Shown: positions 1 through 8,182, numbered from the stretch's first letter. The stretch is DNA of 64,000 nt from Enhydrobacter sp. (GCF_030246845.1 NZ_CP126889.1:372001-436000); one strand, 5' to 3'. Translations and numbers: made by a program. The notes: generated by a model from the letters alone, not told the origin.

Positions 1-555
1 GCCGAGCGGTTTCAACTCCGCCGCAAGCTCGGCTCGGCGCACGACGTTCACCGTGCGCAGGCCGCGCTCGTGCGCCAGCACGATGGCCAGCCGCCCGACC
101 GCCGAGTTGGCGACGTTCTGGATCACCCATTCGCCGCCCCCGAGGTCGACGAAGTCCGACAGCATCAGCTCGGCGGTCGGCGGGTTGATGCGCACCATCG
201 CCGCCTGTTTCAGGTCGATGCCGGCCGGCAGCGGGATCGCATCCTCGCCCTTGACCTTGCGCTTCTCGGCCCAGTTCTCGCGCTGCAGGTTGATGACGAG
301 GTCGCCCGGCTTCACGTGCCTCACGTTCGCGCCGACGGCGGTGACGCGACCGACGCACTCGGCGCCCGGCGTCGCCGGCAGCGGCGGCTTGAGGCGATAG
401 CTGCCGCGGCAGAACCACATGTCGGCGGGATTGATCGGGAAGGCGAGCACGTCGAACACCACCTCGTCGGCCGCCGGCGCGCCGACGTCCGGCACCTCGG
501 CGCAGCGCGCCACTTCCCACGGCGTGCCGTAGCGCTCGATCAGCACCTGCTTCAT
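1..555 (-). CDS. MDR-family enoyl reductase-like oxidoreductase, 5' part (runs off left edge)
   Basis: The first 185 codons of a medium-chain dehydrogenase/reductase are present; the remainder lies outside the window. The N-terminal GroES-like fold contains INPADMW near residue 41 and a GAECVG segment near 65. VRINPPTAELML near 121 is followed by GEWVIQNVANSAVGRLA near 141, the start of the Rossmann NAD(P)-binding region. The NPPTA plus QNVANSAVG pattern is typical of the mitochondrial-type trans-2-enoyl-CoA reductase (MECR/ETR) branch rather than zinc alcohol dehydrogenases, so a 2-enoyl thioester or quinone-type substrate reduced with NADPH is likely. The ATG is preceded by AGAGGGGA, a good ribosome site, with a TATATAGG stretch upstream that could be a -10 box. 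Its exact substrate cannot be read from the sequence. Confidence 0.85.
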   Translation of the reverse strand, partial: MKQVLIERYGTPWEVARCAEVPDVGAPAADEVVFDVLAFPINPADMWFCRGSYRLKPPLPATPGAECVGRVTAVGANVRHVKPGDLVINLQRENWAEKRKVKGEDAIPLPAGIDLKQAAMVRINPPTAELMLSDFVDLGGGEWVIQNVANSAVGRLAIVLAHERGLRTVNVVRRAELAAELKPLG

Positions 556-598
556 GGCGTTCCCCTCTGGCCGCCTATATAGAGCGTCCTCGCAGGAG

Positions 599-690
599 CG
601 CGCCACCAACAAGAAACGGGCCTCACCCCGAGGAGCATCGCGCAGCGATGCGTCTCGAAGGACGGCAACGAGCACCCTGCCGCCTCATCC
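599..690. repeat. Dispersed intergenic repeat (CCACCAACAAGAAAC plus CATCGC palindrome)
   Basis: The block starts with GCCACCAACAAGAAACGGGC and continues with GAGCATCGCGCAGCGATGCG, in which GCATCGC and GCGATGC pair. The CCACCAACAAGAAAC core recurs near 21704 and, inverted, near 58141, so it is a repeat family and not a gene. It sits between the promoter side of the MDR gene and the broken end of the oxidoreductase stub, so it may mark a deletion point. Confidence 0.6.
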
Positions 691-708
691 GCGACGCGAT
701 CGAGCGCA

Positions 709-1281
709 CCTGTCCACGACTTCAACAAGCGCATGTTCCGGCCCGGCGGCGTCCACCGGCCGCAGGCCGCGCGCGAGCGCAAGTGGCACACCGAGACCGG
801 CAAGGCGAACTTCATCGTGCCCGAGGGGCTGTCGGCCGATCCGGACGTCGAGCGCGACGACCCGCAGGTGCTGCGCCCCTTCACCCTGCGCAGCAACGGC
901 CAGTTCAACACCACCGTCTACAGCCACGACGACCGCTTCCGCGGCATCTACGGCACGCGGCGGTTGATCCTGCTCAATCGCGACGACATGCAGCGCCTGG
1001 GCCTGGCCGAAGGCGACAGGGTGACCGCGACCTGCGCCGCCGCGCGCGACGGCGAGGCGCCGCGCCGGGTGCCGGGGCTGCGCGTCACGCCCTACGACGT
1101 GCCCATGGGCGCCTGCGCCGGCTACTATCCGGAGTGCAATCCCCTGGTGCCGCTGTGGCACCACGCCAAGGGAAGCAAGGTGCCCGCCGTCAAATCGATC
1201 CCTGTGCGGCTGAGAAGGAAGAATGACGGTGGTGGAACTGGCGGAGAGAGTGGAAGGCACATTTGCCAGCGAAATAATTGA
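709..1281 (+). pseudogene. C-terminal stub of FdhF/YdeP-type molybdopterin oxidoreductase
   Basis: About 170 codons match the last part of the FdhF/YdeP formate-dehydrogenase-like family. Visible pieces are HDFNKRMFRPGG, ERKWHTETGKANFIVPEG, LRSNGQFNTTVYSHDDRFRG and, near the end, YYPECNPLVPLWHHAKGSK, the molybdopterin-dinucleotide-binding C-terminal domain. The catalytic and iron-sulfur portions (roughly the first 600 residues) are absent. Homology begins abruptly next to an intergenic repeat, so this is a 5' truncation, and no plausible start or ribosome site belongs to it. The frame runs into the island boundary and ends in sequence that is probably foreign. Its position next to selC-selB-selA suggests it was once a formate-dehydrogenase-like gene beside the selenocysteine genes. 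Whether it was itself a selenoprotein cannot be judged because the active-site region is lost. Confidence 0.8.
1239..1253. other. Candidate attL of the selC island
   Basis: TGGCGGAGAGAGTGG matches the 3' end of the selC tRNA on the same strand (TGGCGGAAGAGAGTGG at the other island end) except for one missing A. Integrases of the P4 type leave such a partial copy of the tRNA end at the far side of the island. The single-base gap makes this imperfect; the paired TTACCCC motifs just inside support the call. Confidence 0.6.
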
Positions 1282-1314
1282 TAAACCTGTGTTCTCGAAA
1301 TCTGAAGTCCGCAC

Positions 1315-1333
1315 TTACCCCTAAAGTTACCCC
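1315..1333 (+). other. Candidate integrase arm sites, left end
   Basis: Two direct copies of TTACCCC lie with starts exactly 12 bp apart (spacer TAAAG). The same pair, with the same 12-bp pitch and spacer GAAAC, occurs just inside the right end of the island. Paired short direct repeats inside both att cores are what arm-binding sites of a tyrosine integrase look like. Confidence 0.55.
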
Positions 1334-1384
1334 TGCCGGCTTATTGTGAGGCCGGCAGCTACCCGGTCTACGTCTATGGCTTCG

Positions 1385-3733
1385 TCATCCCTCGACCGCC
1401 CCTGAGTCTTCACCTGTCAAGCTAGTTAAAAGGCTCTTCGTTTCTGCCATCAGACTCGAAAAGGACTTCTCGAACGTTTCCCGGGCTTTAACTGCAGCCC
1501 GTGTAGCTTCGACAATGCCACTCACGCCGGCCCAATCGGGCGGAACTGGAATCAAAATCCCTGCGATGTGCTTAGGTTCAAGATGTTGTTGAACAGAGCC
1601 GTATTCGTTTCGCAGCATCTGATTGTAGCCAGCATAAGACTGCAAGTAAGCATACACGTAGAACCGAATCGTCTCGTCCTTGATCCTGACCCGGATCATG
1701 TCGTCCGAGACGATGGCCCCAACTAACCGCGGCGTGACATATGCGACCCGCCCGATCGTGCCGGATCTAGTGACCAGAAGGTCACCCTCTTGGACCCGAA
1801 GTATTTTGATGGTGTGCAGTTGCCTTTTCGAAGCCTTCCCAAGGTCGGGAAGCTTCGCACTCTCCGCCTTCTCTTGAAGCACGGCCATTGGAGGAAAGTA
1901 TCGTTCCACGCTCGCGCCGAGTTCGTCTACGATGAGATTCTCGGTCTTAATCCGGGGGCCCTTAAAGATGCCGATATCCTTTGAAAGCTGACCCACCGCC
2001 GACACTGTCCAGCCATTCTTGCCATCCAGCTTTTCAATGTCCTTGATCGTCTTGTTCAGGTTCGGCAAGTAAAATTGGGGATTGATGCAGAGCGGCTCTG
2101 CGATTTCGGATCGCTTTACAATGAAGCGATACTCCGAACTCGTAAGGCTGTTGTTCTGGGCGGCCCGATAGTCGTCCAATATCTCATCCAGATCGTGATC
2201 AACCTCTTCGGTCGGCTGGTTTCGGTCATCACGCTTAAAGATAGGAATGCCTTCGCTGTCCTGACCAACCTTCCGGGACACAGCCATGAAAATGTCGTAG
2301 TCCTCCGGGATTACCTCGCCAATCTTCGGACGATAGACAAACACTAGACAGGTTCGCACTCCAGTGTGCGGCTGAAAGGTGTTCTTGTGGCAGTTAACAA
2401 CAGCCAAGAGCACGTAGTCGGACATCAACTGGCGACGGACCGCATAGTAAGTTTGCGTGTCCAAAAAACTCTTTGGCATAACGATGCCGATTTTCCCACC
2501 GGGCGCGATCCAGCTTAGACATCTCTCAAAGAACAACATCTCGGGCGGTACGCCCTCGTCGTTAACTTCGTTCGTCTTTTCGTACTTGCCGTCGCGCTCA
2601 GTCCATTTCATGCCGCAGGCGTAGTTATCCAGGATACGCCTATCCGTGATTTTTCCTTCGCCTACCCCTCCAAAGGGCGGATTAGTCAGGATGACAGTTG
2701 GCTTACCCTCTCCGGCACGGCTCTTCACGTGATCATCGAGGGCGTCATATGAAGCCAAGCTATCGCCCCGTGTCATGCCAGCGTGACCGTCGCCATTCAA
2801 AATCATCGCAGTCTTGGCGATTTTGACGAGTCGCTTGCTCTGCTCGACCATGAACAAATTTGTGCGATGCCGGTCGAGCTGTCTCTCCTTGGAGATAGTC
2901 GTTCCACCGCCGGCAAGGATCTTGCGGCGTATGAACCGCATTGCGCCGGTGAGGAATCCACCTGAACCTCCTGCGGGGTCCAAGATGATGTCCTGGTAGG
3001 AGGGATCAATCATGGCTACCATCAGGTCCACAACTAGGCGGTTCGTAAAGAATTGGCCCTGCTGCCGCTTCAGATAGGTGGCCGTGTACTGCTCGTAGGC
3101 ATGCCCCATCACGTCCCAATCATGCGATTCATGCAGATTGCTTAGCATTCGGTATGGCTGAAGCTCATTGACCACATCACAAACAGCCCGGGCTCCTACT
3201 GTTATCTTCTCCTCTGCCGCAAAGACGGTGGGATTCTGAGCGACCACTTCCCTGAATAAGGACTGAACGCGCTGCGCGACAACCTTTTGGCCCTCGGCAG
3301 ATCGATACTCCTCCGGGGTGCAATAAAACTCAGGCAAAGGCGGCGTCTTCTCCTCATCGATGGCCTTTGCAAGAATGAGGCGCACCATATCCATAGTGAG
3401 GTCCTCTTCCTCGCCATCGATACCTCGGCCATGCAGCTTGTTGTGACAGCGCCGTAGTAGTCCTTTGATATCTCTAGGCCGGACGAGGTCCTCTTTCTTT
3501 CGACGCCCTAAAGCGTCCCATGCTTCTCCACGACGAGGTATTCCGGTCCAATCAATGAGTTGGTTGGAAGGACTGCTAAGGCGACGGAAGTACCTTACGT
3601 TGCCGTTAAACCATACTGCACCGTCAGCACTGGTGTTGAAGACGTAAGAGACGAGCTGATTGTACCGTCTGTTTCGGTCGGTGCCTTGCACTCGACTATC
3701 AGATCGATCTTGCCCTGGTCGCGCTGCGCGCAT
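1385..3733 (-). CDS. N6-adenine DNA methylase with C-terminal specificity domain (downstream part of a frameshifted R-M-S fusion)
   Basis: This reading frame holds a type I HsdM-like gamma-class N6-adenine methyltransferase. Motif I is DPAGGSGGF near residue 252 and the catalytic TNPPFGG is near 350. Residues ~550-760 look like an HsdS target-recognition domain (EGDLLVTRSGTIGRVAY, then EYGSVQQHLEPKHIAGILIPVPP). The first ~22 codons of the frame are not homologous: real protein begins at YNQLVSYVFNTSADGAVWF, which continues the nuclease frame upstream. The two frames join at DG/YNQ near 3665, where one base appears to be missing. The intact gene would encode about 865 residues of nuclease, methylase and specificity domain, the layout of type IIG/IIL enzymes. 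As it stands, methylase without nuclease might still be made from an internal start. Base composition is visibly lower in GC than the chromosome around the island. Confidence 0.85.
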   Translation of the reverse strand: MRAARPGQDRSDSRVQGTDRNRRYNQLVSYVFNTSADGAVWFNGNVRYFRRLSSPSNQLIDWTGIPRRGEAWDALGRRKKEDLVRPRDIKGLLRRCHNKLHGRGIDGEEEDLTMDMVRLILAKAIDEEKTPPLPEFYCTPEEYRSAEGQKVVAQRVQSLFREVVAQNPTVFAAEEKITVGARAVCDVVNELQPYRMLSNLHESHDWDVMGHAYEQYTATYLKRQQGQFFTNRLVVDLMVAMIDPSYQDIILDPAGGSGGFLTGAMRFIRRKILAGGGTTISKERQLDRHRTNLFMVEQSKRLVKIAKTAMILNGDGHAGMTRGDSLASYDALDDHVKSRAGEGKPTVILTNPPFGGVGEGKITDRRILDNYACGMKWTERDGKYEKTNEVNDEGVPPEMLFFERCLSWIAPGGKIGIVMPKSFLDTQTYYAVRRQLMSDYVLLAVVNCHKNTFQPHTGVRTCLVFVYRPKIGEVIPEDYDIFMAVSRKVGQDSEGIPIFKRDDRNQPTEEVDHDLDEILDDYRAAQNNSLTSSEYRFIVKRSEIAEPLCINPQFYLPNLNKTIKDIEKLDGKNGWTVSAVGQLSKDIGIFKGPRIKTENLIVDELGASVERYFPPMAVLQEKAESAKLPDLGKASKRQLHTIKILRVQEGDLLVTRSGTIGRVAYVTPRLVGAIVSDDMIRVRIKDETIRFYVYAYLQSYAGYNQMLRNEYGSVQQHLEPKHIAGILIPVPPDWAGVSGIVEATRAAVKARETFEKSFSSLMAETKSLLTSLTGEDSGAVEG

Positions 3734-3981
3734 GCAACCGGATTGGAGTAGACAACGATATCTGCTCGGACTGGTCTGCCCTCTCGGTCCACCATGGCTT
3801 TTCGGCCGTAATAGATCGGCACTTCCCGCGCCAGCACGGTCTTTGGATACTGGTACTCGAAGTGAAGGGTCCTCAAATACCGCTGTCGCACGAATTCTTC
3901 GGGGGTGGGCTCTAAGCGGTCGTCGCTCAAGAAGTCGCCTATTTTGCCGTCTTCTCCGACTTCAATTTCAAACTGATCCAT
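3595..3981 (-). CDS. HsdR N-terminal-like PD-(D/E)XK nuclease domain (upstream part of the frameshifted R-M-S fusion)
   Basis: The 128-residue frame is the nuclease part of the same restriction-modification gene. EEFVRQRYLRTLHFEYQYP is the typical HSDR_N opening. RADIVVYSN (Asp74) and LIVECKAP (Glu97, Lys99) give the D...ExK nuclease signature. Homology stops after KAPTETDG; the remaining residues (TISSSLTSSTPV...) are out-of-frame read-through, while the correct continuation YNQLVSYVF lies in the next frame. The simplest reading is a one-base deletion around 3665-3666. There is no homopolymer or short tandem repeat there that would suggest phase variation. It is the first gene of a leftward transcript and has no neighbouring separate HsdS, which fits a single-chain enzyme. 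Confidence 0.75.
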   Translation of the reverse strand: MDQFEIEVGEDGKIGDFLSDDRLEPTPEEFVRQRYLRTLHFEYQYPKTVLAREVPIYYGRKAMVDREGRPVRADIVVYSNPVACAQRDQGKIDLIVECKAPTETDGTISSSLTSSTPVLTVQYGLTAT

Positions 3982-4098
3982 TGTTACCAGACGCTTCCTC
4001 GTTGTCCTCGAACTTTACACCATGTGCTGCTCGTAGCGACAACGTAGCTATGTGCAATCCTCCTAGAACAAGCCAGCCCTACGCTGCAACCCGCGGCG

Positions 4099-4761
4099 TT
4101 AGGCTGCCAGCAGTCGCGACACTTGAACGGGCTGCCATTGGCTGTGCCCTGCAGGGGTTCTTACGCCTCTGGCCTCAAGAGTGCGCGCGATACCAGCCAA
4201 AGAGGTAACACCACTTTTTTGCACGTCTCGGATCACAGCCACGGTGGTGGCGTTGGCCTTTGCCGCGTAGGCGGAGCGGGCAGCCCGGGCCTTGGCAACT
4301 GTCTCAGCGGCGATCGGGCTGCCGAGCTTCCGCCCCCGCGCCTTGGCAGCCTGTAGTGCCGCCTTGGTCCGCTCGCTAATTCGGCGCGCTTCATCCTCTG
4401 CAACAGCCGCCAGAATGTGGAGAGTTAGGCGCGATGCGAAGGGCTGATCGCAGGCCAGGAACTCAACGTCAGCGTCCATCAGGTTGGCGATGAACGCTAC
4501 GTTACGCGCCAAGCGGTCCAGCTTGGCAATAAGGAGAGTCGCCTTCGCCTTCCGAGCCGCGCACAGTGCCTTGGCCAGCTCGGGACGATCCGCCCGCTTC
4601 CCCGTCTCGACCTCGACAAAAGATGCGACGATGGTCGCTCCATGCTGCCGGGCGAACGCCTCGACCGCCGCCCGCTGGGCTTGCAGCCCAAGGCCGCTCT
4701 CCCCCTGCCGGACGGTGCTGACTCGAAGGTAGGCAACAAAGGCGGTCGGCTTCTTGGTCAT
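4099..4761 (-). CDS. Serine recombinase (resolvase/invertase family)
   Basis: The protein is 220 residues long. YLRVSTVRQGESGLGL at residue 11 contains the catalytic Ser15. The resolvase fold continues with ETGKRADRPELAKAL, LLIAKLDRLARN and LAAVAEDEARRISERTKAAL, the last being the long E helix. The C-terminal part (TSLAGIARTLEARGVRTPAG) is the small DNA-binding helix-turn-helix. It cuts and rejoins DNA through a serine-phosphate link, as in cointegrate resolution or inversion. A 36-bp palindrome lies 8 bp upstream of the start and is a good candidate for its own site or operator. It neighbours a tyrosine recombinase, so this stretch looks like a recombination module nested in the selC island. 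Confidence 0.9.
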   Translation of the reverse strand: MTKKPTAFVAYLRVSTVRQGESGLGLQAQRAAVEAFARQHGATIVASFVEVETGKRADRPELAKALCAARKAKATLLIAKLDRLARNVAFIANLMDADVEFLACDQPFASRLTLHILAAVAEDEARRISERTKAALQAAKARGRKLGSPIAAETVAKARAARSAYAAKANATTVAVIRDVQKSGVTSLAGIARTLEARGVRTPAGHSQWQPVQVSRLLAA

Positions 4762-4768
4762 GGCTGGA

Positions 4769-4804
4769 CTTTACATTGTGAAACGGACGTTTCAGAATGT
4801 AAAG
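4769..4804. promoter_or_regulatory. 36-bp palindrome before the serine recombinase (candidate recombination site or operator)
   Basis: Outer arms CTTTACATT and AATGTAAAG and inner arms TGAAAC and GTTTCA are perfect complements around a GGAC centre; only one base pair between inner and outer arms does not match. The length, symmetry and place directly before the recombinase start fit a dimer-binding crossover site or an autoregulatory operator. No second copy was noticed in the window. Confidence 0.6.
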
Positions 4805-4852
4805 GGCCAAGATTGGACTGTCAACCAGTGCTTGTGACCTAGGGCAGCCGGG

Positions 4853-5971
4853 CTAATCGACCCGCCGCAGGTCTTCCATGGCACCCGCCAAGAGGTTCAA
4901 CACCTCCTCCCTGCTCTTCCTAGGTCGGCCCAGCCCGCGAATGATCTCCGCTTGCCTCCCCTGTGTCAGATCACCGTAGCTGGTGAAAGTCGTCAGCACG
5001 TCGCTGTGCCCCAGATTCTGGCTCCAAGCCTTGAACTGCTCTGGTGACTGGCACAGGCGTTGTCCCAACAGAACGATCGTGTCCCGCAGCCGATGGGGCG
5101 GAAAGTACGACAGGCCGGCGGTGGTAAAGGCGCGTCGGAAAATCTGACGGATAGGATCGGCCGAAGACCAGTGCCGGCGCTCCAGCCCAACCGCCCGGAA
5201 GGTCCGGTCCATACCGCCCTCAACCAGTGTCGCCGGGAAAAGTGGATCGTCCGGCCCCCAAAGCAATTCCACCGTCAGATATTCGGCCCATTCCTCAACA
5301 ATTCTCTGAACATCGGCGCCAACCGGGAAGAAGCTGGTGGTGAACGTCTTTCCAAACTTGGTCGCCACCTCGCGCGCATCCTGGACGACGCACCCGAGCG
5401 CCAGATTCAAATGCTTGAGCTTGAGCGACGCCACCGCGCCATCTCGCGCGCCTGTCAGCAGAATAAAGGCCACCAAAGCGCGGTCCCTCCGCTGGATCGC
5501 ATCGTTCGTGGGCATGGTCCCAATTACGTGACGCACCTGCTCCAGTGACGGTGCCGGTTTGTCTCGTCGCGTCCGGGCTATGCGTGCATCGCGGTCCGAT
5601 AGGTTGAAGTAGTCAGCATCGGAGTATGACAGCCGCGATCGGTAACTTGGCTGCCCAGCCAGCCAGACAAAGAATGCCTTGAGCGCCGCGAGCGTCGAGT
5701 GGATTGTCGCCTTGGCAAGTGGCTTGCCAGTGCGGGCGTTGGTTTGCTCGGCAAGATGGCGCTTGAACGCGACTGCTTGCTCCGGATGGAACGTCTTGAA
5801 GGAGCGGAAGCGCGTATCCAACTCGAAACTGCTGAGCGCCTTGGCGGCGGCATCCACCGATGGCTCGCCCCGGCGTTTCGCCTCCTTCAAGTAGGCGAAG
5901 TATTGGCGTTTGATCCGCTCGTTTTCAGGATTGTGCGTCGGCATGGGCAAAGGATCGGGTTGCGGAGTCAT
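4853..5971 (-). CDS. Tyrosine recombinase/integrase
   Basis: The protein is 372 residues with a SAM-like N-terminal core-binding domain (to ~residue 135) and a catalytic C-terminal domain. All expected catalytic residues can be placed: Arg176 (LLTGARDGAV), Lys208 (ATKFGKTF), His293 and Arg296 (PPHRLRDT), His322 (NLGHSDVLTTF) and the nucleophile Tyr332 (TSYGDL). It should strand-exchange DNA at a specific site through a 3'-phosphotyrosine. The start overlaps the end of the upstream HTH/zinc-ribbon gene by 47 bp, so the two are probably translated together and act together. It is unlike the P4-type integrase that sits next to selC, so it is probably not the island's own integrase and may mark an older nested element. 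Confidence 0.9.
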   Translation of the reverse strand: MTPQPDPLPMPTHNPENERIKRQYFAYLKEAKRRGEPSVDAAAKALSSFELDTRFRSFKTFHPEQAVAFKRHLAEQTNARTGKPLAKATIHSTLAALKAFFVWLAGQPSYRSRLSYSDADYFNLSDRDARIARTRRDKPAPSLEQVRHVIGTMPTNDAIQRRDRALVAFILLTGARDGAVASLKLKHLNLALGCVVQDAREVATKFGKTFTTSFFPVGADVQRIVEEWAEYLTVELLWGPDDPLFPATLVEGGMDRTFRAVGLERRHWSSADPIRQIFRRAFTTAGLSYFPPHRLRDTIVLLGQRLCQSPEQFKAWSQNLGHSDVLTTFTSYGDLTQGRQAEIIRGLGRPRKSREEVLNLLAGAMEDLRRVD

Positions 5972-6374
5972 CGTTTAGGGAGGGTTCGTTGCGCTGCCTT
6001 AGGCGCGAGTCCACCTCCCTGATCGTCACGTCGAGACCGTCGCAGACAACCTCCAGCGTGGAGCGGTTGACGCGCCGGTAAAGAAGCGTGTCGCAGTCTG
6101 GGCAGATGCCTTGCAGGTCGCCGCTGGTGGCTGTGCGCGGCAGGTAATCGGCGATGTCGCCGGCCGGTCGGCGCGGCTCGCGACAGCGCAGGCAATAGAT
6201 CATGCCGGATGGGGTCGGTCGCTTCCGTTTGGCACTGCGCTCACCGAGAAAGCGGCGCAGTTCGCTACCGAGAATCAGGGTCGGCCGGGCGCCGTCGATG
6301 GTCTTCAATCCGGCCCGCAGCCAAGCCCGCACCGTATTGCGGTGGGTACCGAAGAGCCGCGCGGCCTCCTCCAC
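5925..6374 (-). CDS. HTH / zinc-ribbon DNA-binding protein, N-terminus probably lost
   Basis: The frame begins with an excisionase-like helix-turn-helix (EEAARLFGTHRNTVRAWLRAG). A zinc ribbon of two knuckles follows, YCLRCREPR near residue 60 and GICPDCDTLLYRR near 90. The GTG start given here lies inside the HTH. The same frame stays open upstream (SYTTSRGTIHRNYSV...), but an in-frame TGA occurs right where the IS256-family element begins, and no good start codon remains. I infer that the insertion removed the first codons. The 3' end overlaps the integrase start, so it is likely a directionality or accessory factor for that recombinase. Zinc binding is inferred from the two CxxC pairs only. 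Confidence 0.7.
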   Translation of the reverse strand: MEEAARLFGTHRNTVRAWLRAGLKTIDGARPTLILGSELRRFLGERSAKRKRPTPSGMIYCLRCREPRRPAGDIADYLPRTATSGDLQGICPDCDTLLYRRVNRSTLEVVCDGLDVTIREVDSRLRQRNEPSLNDDSATRSFAHADAQS

Positions 6375-6422
6375 CGAATAGTTCCGATGGATCGTGCCCC
6401 GAGACGTGGTGTAGCTGGCGCT

Positions 6423-7724
6423 GAGTCAGCACAGCGATCTTCGGCGTGAGCCGGATCGATCAGGCAGCCACAGCAGGCAGCCCGACGAGAGGATCATCGC
6501 TTACGGGGGCGATGCTTTCCAGCGTGATGTAGCGGGAGCGCTGGACGGCCCACTCGTCGTTCTGCTCGAGCAGGATGGCCCCGACGAGTCGAACGATGGC
6601 CGCTTCATTGGGGAAGATGCCGACGACCTCGGTGCGGCGCTTGATCTCGCCGTTGAGGCGCTCCAGGGGGTTGATCGAGTGCAGCTTGACCCGGTGCTGT
6701 GCCGGGAAGCTCATGTAGGCGAGCACATCGGGCTCTGCCTCGTCCATCAGGGTAGCCAGCTTGGGGACCTTGGGTCGGAGCTGATCGGCGACACGCCGCC
6801 ACTGCGCACGCGCCTGCTCGGCATCGTCCTGGGCGAAGGCGGTGGCGATGAAGGCCGAGACCACGCGGCGTCCGCTTCGGCCGGCATGCGCCAAGGCGTT
6901 GCGCATGAAGTGGACGCGGCAGCGCTGCCAGGTGGCGGTGAGGATCTTGGAGATCGCTGCCTTGATACCTTCATGGGCGTCGGAGATGACCAGCTTGACG
7001 CCGCGCAAGCCGCGGCGCGTCAGCTTCCTGAGGAACGCCGTCCAGAAGGTCTCGGCTTCGGACGGGCCGATATCCATGCCCAGCACCTCGCGCCGGCCGT
7101 CGGCGTTGACGCCGACGGCGACGATGACGGCGACCGAGACGATGCGGCCGGCCTGGCGCACCTTCACGTAGGTGGCGTCGATCCACAGATAGGGTCAGTC
7201 GCCCTCGATCGGCCGGTCGAGGAAGGCCTTCACCCGCTGGTCGATCTCCTCGCACAGCCGGCTGACCTGGCTCTTGGAGATGCCGCTCATGCCCAAGGCC
7301 TTGACCAGGTCGTCGACCGATCGGGTGGAGACGCCTTGGATGTAGGCCTCCTGGATCACCGCGGTCAGGGCCTTCTCGGCCATGCGGCGCGGCTCGAGGA
7401 AGCTGGGGAAGTAGCTGCCGCGGCGCAGCTTGGGGATGCGCAGCTCCACCGTGCCGGCCCGCGTCTCCCAATCCCGGTCGCGATAGCCGTTGCGCTGGGC
7501 CAGTCGCGTGGCGCTCTTCTCGCCATGGGCGGCGCCGGTCAGCGCACCGACCTCGATCTCCATCAGGCGCTCGGCAGCAAAGGCGATCATCTCGCGCAGA
7601 ACGTCAGCGTCAGGGGCCTTCTCGACAAGCGAACGCAGGTCCATCATCTCTTCGGTCATCGGTGGTTCCTCGCGTGCAGGTTGGAGCTCGCAACCAAACC
7701 CTAACCGGAAATCGCCGGTGACCC
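6423..7724 (-). mobile_element. IS256-family insertion sequence (about 1.3 kb, inactive)
   Basis: A single transposase gene fills the element. Imperfect terminal inverted repeats can be aligned: the left end reads GAGTCAGCACAGCGATCTTC and the right end, reversed, reads GGGTCACCGGCGATTTCCGG. No 8-9 bp target duplication could be found, so one flank has probably been rearranged. The left end abuts the shortened HTH/zinc-ribbon gene. Confidence 0.75.
6460..7659 (-). pseudogene. IS256-family (Mutator-like) transposase with in-frame stop
   Basis: The reading frame encodes a full-length Mutator-type DDE transposase. Catalytic positions are visible in LWIDATYVKVR, VISDAHEGIKA and ERLNGEIKRRTEV. One TGA at 7195-7197 interrupts it: the residues around it are RPIEGD-stop-PYLWIDATY, where the family has a tryptophan (TGG). 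A single G-to-A change therefore splits the protein into 154 and 235 residue parts, the second lacking a start of its own. The DNA-binding N-terminal region and the DDE core are separated, so the element should no longer move unless helped by another copy. Confidence 0.9.
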
Positions 7725-7867
7725 CCGCAAGGCCGCTCCCTCGCTACGGCGCCATCAAACAGCGCGCTCGCTCGCGGCCTTGCTCTCCCCAGCTACACCA
7801 CCATCCGGGACACGACCTTCCGATGGACCTTGGCCCGGCGCGGATCGATGCGCCGGCGCTTCACGGC

Positions 7868-8080
7868 CTAACCGTTCAGGCGCTCGATCAGGGCGCGGAT
7901 GTCCTCGGCGCGCCAAGCCGTGGTACGTGGCCCCAGCTTCACCGGCTTGGGGAAGCGGCCGGACTTCACGCCGGCCCACCAGGTCGAGCGGCCGACGGGG
8001 ATCGGGCCAATGGGAGCGAGAATTGCCGGAAGCCGGACGAAACCGGTCGCTGGTAGCGAGTATTGGTTGGCTTGCTTCAT
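7868..8080 (-). CDS. AlpA-like excisionase/transcriptional regulator
   Basis: This 70-residue protein has the classic AlpA layout: RLPAILAPIGPIPVGRSTWW (helix-turn-helix), then VKSGRFPKPVKLGPRTTAW and RAEDIRALIERLNG. AlpA proteins of P4-type islands bind DNA and either switch on integrase expression or act as recombination directionality factors. It lies upstream of the unknown 342-residue gene in reading order reversed from it on the map, and belongs to the same island as the P4-type integrase. The ATG has no strong ribosome site. The call is confident for the family, inferred for the role. Confidence 0.85.
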   Translation of the reverse strand: MKQANQYSLPATGFVRLPAILAPIGPIPVGRSTWWAGVKSGRFPKPVKLGPRTTAWRAEDIRALIERLNG

Positions 8081-8182
8081 GCCAAGATGATGCAGGACGC
8101 TACCGATGGACGGCGAGCAGAGACGGGACAGAAATGCGGGCGTTCCGGTCAGATATGCACGGCTACAAATGTCAGAAAATGG

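Noticed and set aside
7195-7197. UGA in the IS256 transposase as a selenocysteine codon
   Set aside because: The position is a tryptophan in the family and the element is imported; a plain nonsense mutation is simpler.
6414-7733. Target-site duplication of the IS256-family element
   Set aside because: No matching 8-9 bp flanks were found on the two sides of the deduced ends.
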